A stretch of DNA of 64,000 nt from the NCBI GenBank assembly GCA_024704765.1, contig JAKMXF010000044.1, forward strand, positions 883,082 to 947,081, read 5' to 3'. The stretch's first letter is position 1. Each line of letters opens with the position of its first letter. The notes under the pieces are model-generated. The model searched no databases, was not told the DNA's origin, and worked only from the letters and a program-made list of their open reading frames with translations. The position numbers and the translations under genes are program-made. This stretch comes from Oopsacas minuta. Its lineage: Eukaryota; Porifera; Hexactinellida; Lyssacinosida; Leucopsacidae. Below, piece after piece: positions 21,072 to 31,100 of this stretch.

Positions 21072-23406
21072 CACGTTTTTTTTTTTTATAAGGAACCCTA
21101 ATTCAAACTTCAGGCTGAAGTTCCTTATTTTTTTTGCCAATTTCAGCCTCAAAGTTCCTTATCGGTTCCTTATTTTCTCGGCTCGAAATATTGCTTAGTA
21201 AGAAGGTACCTACGTATTCAATTACTTAATTAACTGATTATTAACATTTTAACATTGTAAAGTGTGTATTTAGCTTTTACATGTGTGCTAACAGACAGCC
21301 AACACTTGGCAGTTTTGGATTTATAAAACGCGTTAGACACCGTGGGGTATGGAACGAAATCATTCTACCTGACATTTCAGAACAGCCCAAATTGGAATGT
21401 CCCCACTGTGATAACAAATTCAAAAATCAACAAGGATTGACGGTACACCTAAAATGTAAACACGGTAACATTTCAGAAAGTACCAATGTCGAAATAAACA
21501 ACGTCCCACTTACTAGTAGTATAGCTGAAATCGAACATGTTTCGAACGTTGATTCAGAAGAACTACAGCTAGGAGTATTTGAAGCGCAAGATATTTCAAT
21601 TGAGCCACCTGCTAAAAGATCCCGTGGTCAAGATAGTAGACGGCAGTATAATTCAGTGTTCAAAGCGAAAATTGTTTCAAATCTTGAAGCAGGAGTATCA
21701 CCCAAGGTACTAGCTCAGAAACATGCTATCAGCAAATCAATGTTATCTATGTGGCGCTTGAACAAGGGAAAGATAATGTTGGCGGCTTCAAATGACCACA
21801 AGAAACTCTTGAAAATCAGACCTTCGACAAAATACGCGGAATTATATAGGGATCTAAGGAAGGTTTTCCTAGAAGCTCGTAGTAAAGGACACCGAGTTGA
21901 TTTCAACTGGATATGGTCAAAAGCTAGAATTCTATACAGGCAGAAAACGAACGATCCAAATGCCATCGTAAGGAAGCATGTAATCGTGAACTTTATCAAA
22001 CGAAATGATTTAAGATTACGCTCCCGCCAGAGAAATCGTAAGTTAAGCAAGGAGAACTTTCGTCTCCCGATGCAACAATGGCATGCTACTACCAGAGAGC
22101 GGTTGATAAGGACAGGATGTGCAGACTCTTATAACTCCAAATGGGGTAGGTATGCACCGGAGCAGCGATTTAATGTTGATCAATCTCCTTGTCCCTTTGT
22201 CATTAATACAAAGAAAACATGAAATGTTAGAAAAGAAAAACCCAAACAATCGTGAACATAAAGTTTGGATATCCCAACCTGGAAGTGGCTTGGACAAACG
22301 TCAGTGCACTCTCCAAATCTGTTTTCGGCCAACTGGGAAGCAGCCTCGAGTTGCAATTATATTCAATGGAAAGGGAAAAAGGATAAGTGAGGATGAAAAA
22401 AATGCATGGCACCCAGATGTTGATGTGTATTTTCAAGAAAACGCATGGGCAGATACCGCATTTTCTGTCGAATGGGTAAAACGTACCCTCTCCCCCATAG
22501 TTCAACATAGTATTGATCGTTTTGTCTTATTTTGCGACAATTTATCAGCCCAGATATCTGACGAATTTAAGAAATCTGTTTCAGATTTAAATGGCGTTTG
22601 CTGGTATGGATTACCTAATGCAACTGACATCTGGCAACCGGTAGATGCTGGATATGCTGAATTACTGAAAGTTTTCCTAAACCAAAAGCATCATGAGTGG
22701 CTTGACTGCGATGGCAATGCCACCAAGTGGTATGAAAGCACGCAAAGTTTTAGCAGGAAAGAGCGGCGGATTTTACTTACTCATTGGGTCGGTGAAGCAT
22801 ATAAAAAATTGATAAGTTCGCAATACGATTCATTCAGATTGCGGATATGGCAAAAGACTGGTTGTCTCATGACCGCTGATGGTACTGAGGATCACCTAGT
22901 GCAACCAGAAGGATTACCTGGCTACAATATTCCTCCTCCCTCTATGATTGACCCGGACACTGTGACTCCAGGCATGCAAAACCCAGAACCAAATGAAAAT
23001 GTAGATATTCAATCCGAGAAAGAAAGTCTTCTAATTGATAATGATGATGAGCGTGAAGAATTTGAGGATAATATAGCTGATAGGATTTTTCACCATGAAC
23101 TCGTTGGAAAACAAGTTAAAGGGTTATATGAAAATGGGTGGTTTATTGGAAAGATCCAATATTTTAACAGTAGGCTTGATGAGTTTAAAGTAGTATTTGA
23201 AGATGATTCAATTGATTATATATCAAAGGAAGATATAGACGATGTTGAAATATTCTTGATAAATTAATAAATGATACTATGATAGGTATATTATTTATGG
23301 GTTTTATAATCTCAGGCTGGGCAGTTCCTTAAGAGTTCCTTAATTTTTTGCCAATTCTCAGCCTGGAGTTCCTTATAAAGGTGTTCCTTATAAAAAAAAC
23401 AACGTG
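21072..23406 (+). mobile_element. Nearly intact DDE transposon with TIRs and TA duplication
   Basis: Left end CACGTTTTTTTTTTTTATAAG... and right end ...ATAAAAAAAACAACGTG are inverted copies, each flanked by TA (21070-21071, 23407-23408). Inside each end, the motif AAGGAAC / GTTCCTT recurs several times and a stretch around CAGGCTGA is also shared (21110-21180, 23310-23390), giving a long imperfect TIR of roughly 100 bp. The transposase open frames fill the middle. About 2.3 kb in total. Confidence 0.85.
21281..23267 (+). pseudogene. Tc1/mariner-pogo-like transposase with zinc finger, frameshifted
   Basis: Frame 1 (21281-22222) carries a C2H2 finger (CPHCDNKF, then HLKCKH), a Psq-like helix-turn-helix (VFKAKIVSNLEAGVSPKVLA, then ISKSMLSMWR), a second DNA-binding region (RRDLRLRSRQRN-like) and the first catalytic Asp in FNVDQSP. 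A small indel near 22215 moves the frame to the second open frame. The second frame continues NNREHKVWISQPGSG, then FCDNLSAQ (second Asp) and WQPVDAGYAELL (third Asp). The C-terminus (VGKQVKGLYENGWFIGKIQY, then DYISKEDID) looks like a small Tudor/chromo-type beta barrel. Apart from the one indel the ~660-residue protein is open. It belongs to the DDE_1/pogo group. Confidence 0.8.
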
Positions 23407-23408
23407 TA

Positions 23409-23482
23409 AGGCTTCGCGGGCCAAAAAAAGTAAGCTTGCGGGCCGTATCCGGCCCGCGGGCCAACAGTTTGAGACCGCTGCC
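23409..23482 (-). mobile_element. hAT-type transposon end (fragment)
   Basis: Read on the minus strand from 23481: CAGCGGTCTCAAACTGTTGG followed by alternating GGCCCGCGGGCC-type blocks, the classic hAT terminus with cggcccgc repeats. It abuts the right TA of the DDE element at 23408. The partner end was not found. Confidence 0.5.
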
Positions 23483-23828
23483 TTAATCTATCTTTTTTAT
23501 CTCACTCTCCTCTCTCTCCTTTACTTTCCTCTTTTTTTCTTTCCCACTCGCTCCATACCCTTATTTCTGGCTACGTCCCAGAAAAGTAGTTTTTATCTAT
23601 TTTTTAATGTATCTACTCAGTATATTTATATCATGTTCTAAACACTTCATTGAAGCTCCTTTACGAATTATTTGCTTTCTGTATTGTTCACTATTCAAAA
23701 CAATATCAATTAATTGTTATACACTAAAATCTATTGAAAAGACGTCTATTCACCAAGTATTTATTGTTATTAAATGCCCCTTATTTACCCCTAGAGTATT
23801 CTGATAGCATATTGGCATTATAATCCTA
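23483..23828. other. Intergenic; pyrimidine-rich tract
   Basis: 23490-23560 is a C/T-rich tract (ctcctctctctcctttac and on). No gene is supported in this interval. Confidence 0.4.
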
Positions 23829-24980
23829 GGTACAATTGCAGAATCTTACACCCCCCAACTTTTTTAATGTGGTCAAAAATCCCTATATGCACCGTTCAAG
23901 AACTCGTTGAGAGAAGTTGAGAGAAGTTGATATAGCTAAAGAACTCCAAGATCGGATTAAAATTGACAAAGTTACGAAAAATTTACTCCCTAAGCCAAAT
24001 CCTATGGGGAAAATTGTATTACTCACTATTGTCAAATTGTATTCATTTATACATTACAATTACCATAGGAATGCTCATACTGTTGATATTGCGGTTATAC
24101 ACGCTTGTTACTCTACTCTTTCATGCTCATTTGTTTGCTATACAGTGTATTTCACTGCAGGTAATTCTTGTTACTTTAAAGGAAAGCTGGTTATTACATA
24201 ATTCTGTCTACAAACACTAAATATACAATGAAGCATTGCATTTAATATTATGCTTGCAACTAAATTGCATCCTGTATATGAAGTTGTTCAAACGTACCAT
24301 CATACTTGCCAACATGAGTGAAGATAAAAAGCGAGACAGAAGGGACTAATTGAGCGGGACATCGTCGGATGCAGCATATTTGTAGACTGGACTACAAAAT
24401 AGAGTGGCAATTAAGGGTTTTGTCAAGTTTTGGCTGGACACTAGCCTCATTGTCAGTCAACACATATTCGTGACGAGAAATCGTGGTGTCCCGACAACCA
24501 ACGGAACAGTTGGCAAGTATGGCGCGTTTGAACAACTTCATATACAGGATGCAATTTAGTTGCAAGCATAATATTAAATGCAATGCTTCATTGTATATTT
24601 AGTGTTTGTAGACAGAATTATGTAATAACCAGCTTTCCTTTAAAGTAACAAGAATTACCTGCAGTGAAATACACTGAATAGCAAACAAATGAACATGAAA
24701 GAGTAGAGTAACAAGCGTGTATAACCGCAATATCAACAGTATGCGCATTCCTATGGTAATTGTAATGTATAAATGAATACAATTTGACAATAGTGAGTAA
24801 TACAATTTTCCCCATAGGATTTGGCTTAGGGAGTAAATTTTTCGTAACTTTGTCAATTTTAATCCGATTTTGGAGTTCTTTAGCTCTATCAACTTCTCTC
24901 AACGAGTTCTTGAACGGTGCATATAGGGATTTTTGACCACATTAAAAAAGTTGGGGGGTTTAAGATTCTGCAATTGTACC
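23829..24980. repeat. 1.15-kb palindrome (arms ~480 bp, spacer ~195 bp)
   Basis: The left arm 23829-24312 is repeated in inverted orientation at 24510-24980 with only scattered differences, such as a 10-bp gagagaagtt duplication near 23920 in the left arm and single-base changes. The outer ends are ggtacaattgcagaatctta and its complement. The spacer 24313-24509 is not palindromic. Each arm holds the same non-homologous open frame of 94 codons, which I regard as fortuitous. Near-identity of the arms implies recent origin or gene-conversion maintenance. Confidence 0.85.
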
Positions 24981-24982
24981 GA

Positions 24983-25035
24983 ATATTTTGCTTGCAAGTA
25001 AATTGCATCCTATATATGAAGTAGTTCAAAACTCA
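24983..25035 (+). repeat. Third copy of the inner arm segment
   Basis: gaatattttgcttgcaagt and the following bases to caaaac match the inner part of the left palindrome arm (24246-24296: aatattatgcttgcaactaa) in the same orientation. It begins 2 bp beyond the palindrome's right edge. Confidence 0.6.
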
Positions 25036-25448
25036 AAATCGCAAAATTTTGATTCACTCTCCTCCCTGTGTTACTCATTTTCACCGTTTGCAAAATGAAA
25101 GGGACTTTCACACATCAAAAACCACCCCACTCCCCTTGTAATGTCAGGCATAGTTTGAACGACCTCAGTGGCACCGCGATAATTAGAACACTGTTAATAG
25201 AATACCTGGGTAAGGCGCATATATTTGCATATATTCTGTTACCTAAAATGGTAGTTCAATTTGCATTACTCCGGCTAAGGCAAACCAATTTCGATCGTTC
25301 GTTTGTGTTCGTATCAAGGTTAGGATGTATGTTAGAGACAATTCGTGTATTATTTAATCGCATAGTTATTGATCCAGCTTCTCTCAAGGTGCATTAGTAG
25401 TGTTGGAACAAGCAATGTCAAACCATTTCAGTGAATTGATTATACAAA

Positions 25449-25574
25449 AGTGTACCAGCATCCACTTTATATAGCAAGAATACTGAATTAGATAATAACG
25501 ATGAAATTTGTAAATTCTTTGCAATTCAATATAACGCGCTCCAGTGTGTGCGCGCTGCTCCACCTTCGCTCCTG
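25449..25574 (+). repeat. Dispersed repeat, copy 1
   Basis: This segment (agcaagaatactgaatt, then acgatgaaatttgtaaatt, then gcgctccagtgtgtg, then caccttcgctcctg) recurs in inverted orientation at 52831-52980. See that entry. Confidence 0.65.
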
Positions 25575-25634
25575 AAACATAAATGGAGCGGGCTCCTTTA
25601 ATGCTCTGGGTATAATACTATTGGTAGTACATGG

Positions 25635-26493
25635 TTATATTTGGAGTAAATAATTAGTGTTAGCTCTTCCATATTTCTTCTGCCAACATACTTCAGATAA
25701 GTGAGTATCTAAAAGTATGGGGTTAGTAGTCATACAATTCCTCAGCCGTTTCTTCGCTCCACCCCATGTACTCTCAACTGTTTGTGTCTGTATACCTGTA
25801 GTAGGGTCAACAAAATTGAGGCTACGGTTGACGATGAGATGTTGAAAGCTTGCAGCAGGGATAGCATTAGACGAAGCCCATTCGTCAGAAAAGTATGGTA
25901 CTGCTCGGAATAATATAACTCTGGATGAGAGGGATTAATGTTGCAGCCGACCTGTCTTGAACAGCAATCATAAAGGTATCTTTTGTTTCTCTATCTATCC
26001 CTCCAAATACCCATTGACATGATAGCATATGACCTCTTGAATACTTTCGATGTCCAAACTTTGATTCATCAATTTCTACAATATGCCCAGGCCCTCCAAT
26101 TGGTTGAGGATTGACTAAAAATTCCTCAACACATAGGTCTCTGAGGAAGTTCTTCCAGTATGTTATAGTATGCTCTCCCCACCACAGATTCTTGCGTAAA
26201 AAGGCAGTAGTTTGCAGATTATCGGCCCAGAAATAGAGGAATTCTACCAACTCAGTTAATGGTATATGAGCACCTTCAAAGAATGAACCAATCCTCATGA
26301 AAGCAAAATTTTTGCATGACTTTTCAGGGCACCTCCATCCCTTTCCATCTGCAATACCTGCAAATGTTCCGGGTCTCATAATTCTACTGCATGTGCAAAT
26401 CATCCCTTTAGCTAAAAGTCCGTTACTTTTGAGCCATGCTATCCAAGTATCTTCATCACGAGTGATATTTCGAAAAAGTTGTTTTAAGGTCAT
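25635..26493 (-). pseudogene. Merlin/IS1595 (ISXO2-like) transposase, one frameshift
   Basis: Starts at ATG 26493. A zinc-ribbon-like N-terminal region (CTCSRIM, then CPEKSCKNF) precedes the DDE core: IVEIDESKFGHRKYSRGH (first Asp) and WVFGGIDRETK. After a 1-base indel near 25893 the other frame continues FSDEWASSNAI (second Asp), VNRSLNFVDP and TVESTWGGAKKRL (Glu), ending at a stop at 25637-25635. ISXO2-like transposases in animals belong to the Merlin superfamily. Bacterial contamination is unlikely given the eukaryotic transposons around it and matching base composition. Confidence 0.8.
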
Positions 26494-27025
26494 TCTTCTA
26501 CTACAACGGGGAATATTGCAGGAACCAACAGAGGTTGAAACGATGGAGCAACTGCCATTAAGGATTCTGTTATAGAAAGATCCAACTCGAATAATTTAAA
26601 TATGTTAGTTATAATTTCCTGATATTCCTTTTATACTTTACTTAGGATTAATCGAAATGCATTGTATGATCGTTTGGAATGTATTCTTTAATTATAGGTA
26701 AAAATTACATGTGGTTTGCATGCCACTGTTCTAAACCATTTGTTGTTCAACTCAGTAACCAGACAACACAGCATTCCAATTATACTATATATTATATGTA
26801 ATTGATACTGGTATAACTATGAACACATCAAATAATCTATACAATAGATTTTACATTATAATCCACTTATTTTTACCACACTTTACATGTTTAATCTCAA
26901 GTAAATTTACTACATTTTTAGGTGATTGTTGGTTGTAAAAGAAAATAATGTAAATAATCCCATAATCCAATAAATGTCTCATTTGGATCGTTATATTGTA
27001 TTCCATTAATCATTGTTGACAACAA
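26494..27025. other. Intergenic, nothing recognised
   Basis: AT-rich, without an open frame that shows family similarity. It may contain further decayed sequence of the KDZ relic immediately to the right. Confidence 0.3.
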
Positions 27026-27350
27026 TCACTGGTAAATAGAATTTGATTTGGCCATATTAACTAATCCTTTCGATGAATATTCTTTCAGGTATTTTCTTGC
27101 CACTACATTATAAATATATACCCGCTTTGTCATTGGGACTGGCGTATGCTGATGTGTCTCATCACACTCACAGAGTGCTTCTGGTAGCTGTTTACATGTG
27201 CCCATTGTTACTCCGTCGATGATAATTACTTCGGGGTTGTCTTTGCAAACGGAAGAAGAGAAACAAACTTTATAATCAATGTTTATAATACGTAAATACG
27301 CATTCCAAACATAATTATAACGTGGTAATGATACTGAGTCCTCTCCCCAT
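27026..27350 (-). pseudogene. KDZ transposase fragment
   Basis: Minus-strand reading gives YNYVWNAYLRIINIDY, then VCKDNPEVIIIDGVTMGTCK, then MTKRVYIYN, ending in a stop at 27026. It aligns segment by segment with the KDZ transposase of the intact element at 54-59 kb (AWNAYLRTVDIDY; CKNHPDVIILDGIAMGTMK; FSDRVFIPD). Only this part is present, so it is a truncated second copy of the family. Confidence 0.75.
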
Positions 27351-27399
27351 AAGTTGCATCTTCATATTTCTAGCTCTAAATACAGATAAATAATAAGTA

Positions 27400-27732
27400 C
27401 AGTAGACTTCGATTAACCGAAACTTGATTATCTGACACCTCGGTTATATGAACAGCAGGAAGTATGTTTAGTTTAGGAAAATTTTAAAATTTTGGGTGCT
27501 TCTGACTACTCTAATAATAGTTTTTTTAAAGCTGTCGTGGTATTAGGCCTTATTGGCATGAATACACAGTAAAATATACTAAACTACAAAATCCAAATTT
27601 TCATATATCATCTCGCAGTGAATTTATGCATCAAAATACACTTTATCAGTTATTCGAACAATTCACTTATATAACCCAACACCATACTTGAAATCCAAAG
27701 ACTAAGGTGTTCAGACAATTGAGGGTGTACTG
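27400..27732. mobile_element. Pogo/Tigger-type MITE (333 bp)
   Basis: Left end CAGTAGACTTCGATTAACCG and right end ...GGGTGTACTG, with TA on both sides (27398-27399, 27733-27734). Its interior is recognisably related to the element in ATP8B intron 3 (45534-45840), for example ggttatatgaacagcagga against ggttatcagaacagcagga. No coding capacity. The remainder to 28159 shows nothing further. Confidence 0.75.
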
Positions 27733-28159
27733 TACAATACGATAAGGCACAATTAGCAATTAAAATATATGAGATAAATCACTAGTACAAGAGCTATTAT
27801 TACACTAATTCGAATAAACTTGAATACCGATATACACTCCCAGTATGAATAATAATTATCACAGAGAACGATTAGAAATATAATATATAAATAAATACAT
27901 AAAAGCTCATTAGTAAGAATAGTCTAAAGAAGATTAATATAGTTAGTTCTAAGAGAATAAGGTGCAGAGAATCTTGAATGCTCTAAGCTAATGCAATGGA
28001 ACAACCTCATACATAAACAGTGCAATATTTACAATCAATACTTCATAAATTATATTAACAGGTCAGAGAAAGGAATCTTTGAGTGGTAGAAAGTAGAACG
28101 TCAGAAAAGATTAATTTACAATTGCATTGTATGTTGATAAGTGATGTTTTTGAAATATT

Positions 28160-31100
28160 TCAAAAGAAATGGCCCGCCCCAAAATGTGGAGACTGAGTGA
28201 AGGCAGTAAAGGCATTCAGAATCTTACAAATCTCCAAAACTTTAGATGTCTCTAATCTGATGTCTTGTGTTTTGTCTGAGAAATGGAGTTTAATATAATT
28301 CTGTCCAATAGCTTCGTAATTATTAATGACATTATATGGGTATTCCACTATAGGACGTGATTCTCCTCGTTTGTATAGCTGTACTCCCTTTACATTCAAT
28401 CCCAGCCACATATTACGAGGTAGTCTGTCGTCAATGTCTGTATACTGGATGTTGAAAAATGTAGATCCGAATCCTGGCCACTCGTTTAAGATATTCATAT
28501 ACTCCTCAAGTGCTACCTCCTCTGACATACCTCTCAGCTTACGCCAGAAGTCTGTCACCTGTCCCTTGACTGACTGCAGAGCCATCTCATTAGCAAGCAT
28601 CTCGTCAATGTTTGTATCTTTAAGACGTTTCATCGTATCTTTCCCTAATCCCTTGAGAGTGTTCTTATTGAAGAGGGAGGCAGACTCCTTGTGCTCTCTA
28701 GAATCCTCCTTCACTTTATGGAGAGGATATTCCTTGGTGATATCTTTGATAACAGTACCCGACTCAAAATCCCCTTGAGTAAACTGCAGATGCAGAGCAG
28801 CCAGCTTGATCAGACTCTTCTGTGAGGCAGAGAAGAATCCACTCACAACATTTTCATGAGCCTGCTCTACCATCAGTGCAAACTCTATCGTATTAAATGA
28901 TACAGCACTGGGATTTATGGTACAGAGAATACGGAAGAAGAGGTGACATTGTCCAGCATCAAAATCGTACTCAATGAAACGCTCGTGTTTTGATAGGACA
29001 TCAGCAATAATGGCTTTATTCTCAATAAACCGACTAATGTCACGAGATATTTCAAACAATGCAAACTTGTTATTGTCCTGAGTAATACCCAAACCAATAC
29101 AAAGTCTTTTAACAACCTCCCCAGCTGTTGTGTGGGAGTTTATCTGTATATCGCATGCTCCCCCGCTGTAGCAATTAACCTTAACCTTCATCGGTCTCCT
29201 ACCCAAGAGTGCAGATATCTCATCTTTACTGGGAGGAAACTCTCTGGGCTTTACTCGATTCAATCCTTCTATAGCGAACTCTGCGAACTTCTGGATTTCT
29301 GTTTCTGGATTATTTTCTATATTTCTTGTAAGGTGTATTCTAAACAGACGGAAGTATAGATAAATATAAATATTACTGGGACCTGTTAATACAGGAGCCA
29401 AAGGGTAATCGCCAATCGGCGTAGCCACAGTGCCCTCCTCCTATTGTAATAACTATCACTTTCGTCCTGCCTTTCTTTAGTTGTGTTTCTAATATATTTC
29501 AACCAAGTAGTGGGAATGAATTGATTCTGATTACATTTTATATCTTACTGTGCTTTGTTAATTCCCAAATATTTAATTGCATTGTGGCATATATATTAAC
29601 GCTAGGGAGTGTATACTAAATGGTAATTGGGTATTGTTTCTTGATTGAATAAGATTGTTGCTGCCCCCTACCTAAATACGCCAGTGCTAAAAGTACTCGT
29701 CAATGCACCCATTAATAATAGGATATTCATTATTACTCACCTGAGGTATTTGAGAATAGATCGGTCAGGTACAAAGCACCAACATAGACAACACAGGAAC
29801 TGCCAGCATCTCAATACAGGAAGTGAATCTAAATTAATGCTACTAGTCTGTTTAATTAGCTGACAGAATATCTCACTCCTGAGATCTTCTACATCATAAC
29901 AAGTATTGATAACACTCTGTGTTATAGGGATAGGATCAGATAGCAGCTCATGGTTAAGAAGAGTATTGAATACGTTAACAGCCTCTACGTGTAGAGTGTC
30001 GTACTCTCTAGCCTTAGTAGCAAGCAGAATAGGCTTTCCGTAAGGAAGAGCTAGTAGCGGGAACTTTAAGGGAGTGTTCTGGTGACTGAGTATTCGTGAG
30101 TAGATACGATAAACCTACATAGAAATAGTTTCCATCCATTTTTATACAATTCCATTCGTATAAGACGTACGTGCATGTACACCCGGATAGGACGTACTAA
30201 TTTTCGTTTTCCGAAAGGATATACGTCCTACCCGAATTCTATTGTATACAAAGGAAAGAAATAGATCTACGTACCTCATCCAGTACATGCGGTCTCCTGG
30301 GTATTCGTGTCTGTACTATAAAGTTAATTAGCTTCTCAGTAGGAGTCTCAATAACAGGCTTACTGAATATAACATTATTAATAGCATACACCCATTCTTG
30401 ATAATCCTGTTCTGACACACAGCCTAGCAGATAAGACTTCTTGCGAGTATTCAGCATGAATGTCCATCTGTCTATCTCTCTAGCAGTGAATTCATTAGGT
30501 AGAATTAGACTACATAGACTATCCAGTCTTATCTGTCCCATTAACCAGCTGTCTTCAGATCTGTAGTAGCTCAGACCGTCACGTGTCAGGACGTAGAACC
30601 GTTTCTTACGAGTCAAAGTATGGATGAGATTACCCTCTCCTTCTCTCTCCTTAATCAGATACCCCTTACGTAAGATCTCAAGCCCCTGTGTATTGATAGC
30701 CCGGTAAGATGGCTTGAGAACACTTATCCACCTATTTTACAAAATACACCCATAAATACACAAACACGTACAGTATTAGTCAATAATAATATACAGCCAA
30801 CTCTCGTTATATCGAACTCCACTTTATTAACTAGTGTGATCCCTTGAGTTTCGATATAACGGAATTGATTGTAATTTAACGTAGTATCAAACCTATGCAT
30901 ATCATCTTGCTTATCAGCTGATAGCACCATAACACGATGAGCCATTATAATAGCAAATGAGTTAGAACGATTGCTCTGTTTAGTAGCACTGACGTCATCA
31001 ATAAGATCTAGATCAAGAGATCCCATAGCGTTACGAGGATCAGCTTCTACACTGAGTTGTAGCCTCTCCAGCTGTTCATCACTCAGATATTTAACACGTC

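Noticed and set aside
23917-24902. Mirror-image open frames of 94-97 codons in both palindrome arms
   Set aside because: They exist twice only because the arms are inverted copies. They show no domain similarity and frames overlap in several phases.
25635-26493. Bacterial contamination or recent bacterial transfer (ISXO2-like)
   Set aside because: Merlin elements with this transposase are established in animals, and the flanks are continuous with eukaryotic repeats.
29340-29428. In-frame extension upstream of the FERM exon (PIGDYPLAPVLTGP)
   Set aside because: It breaks the phase with the MyTH4 exon and separates KYLR from IHLTRN, which belong together. It is better read as intron sequence ending at tttag before 29339.
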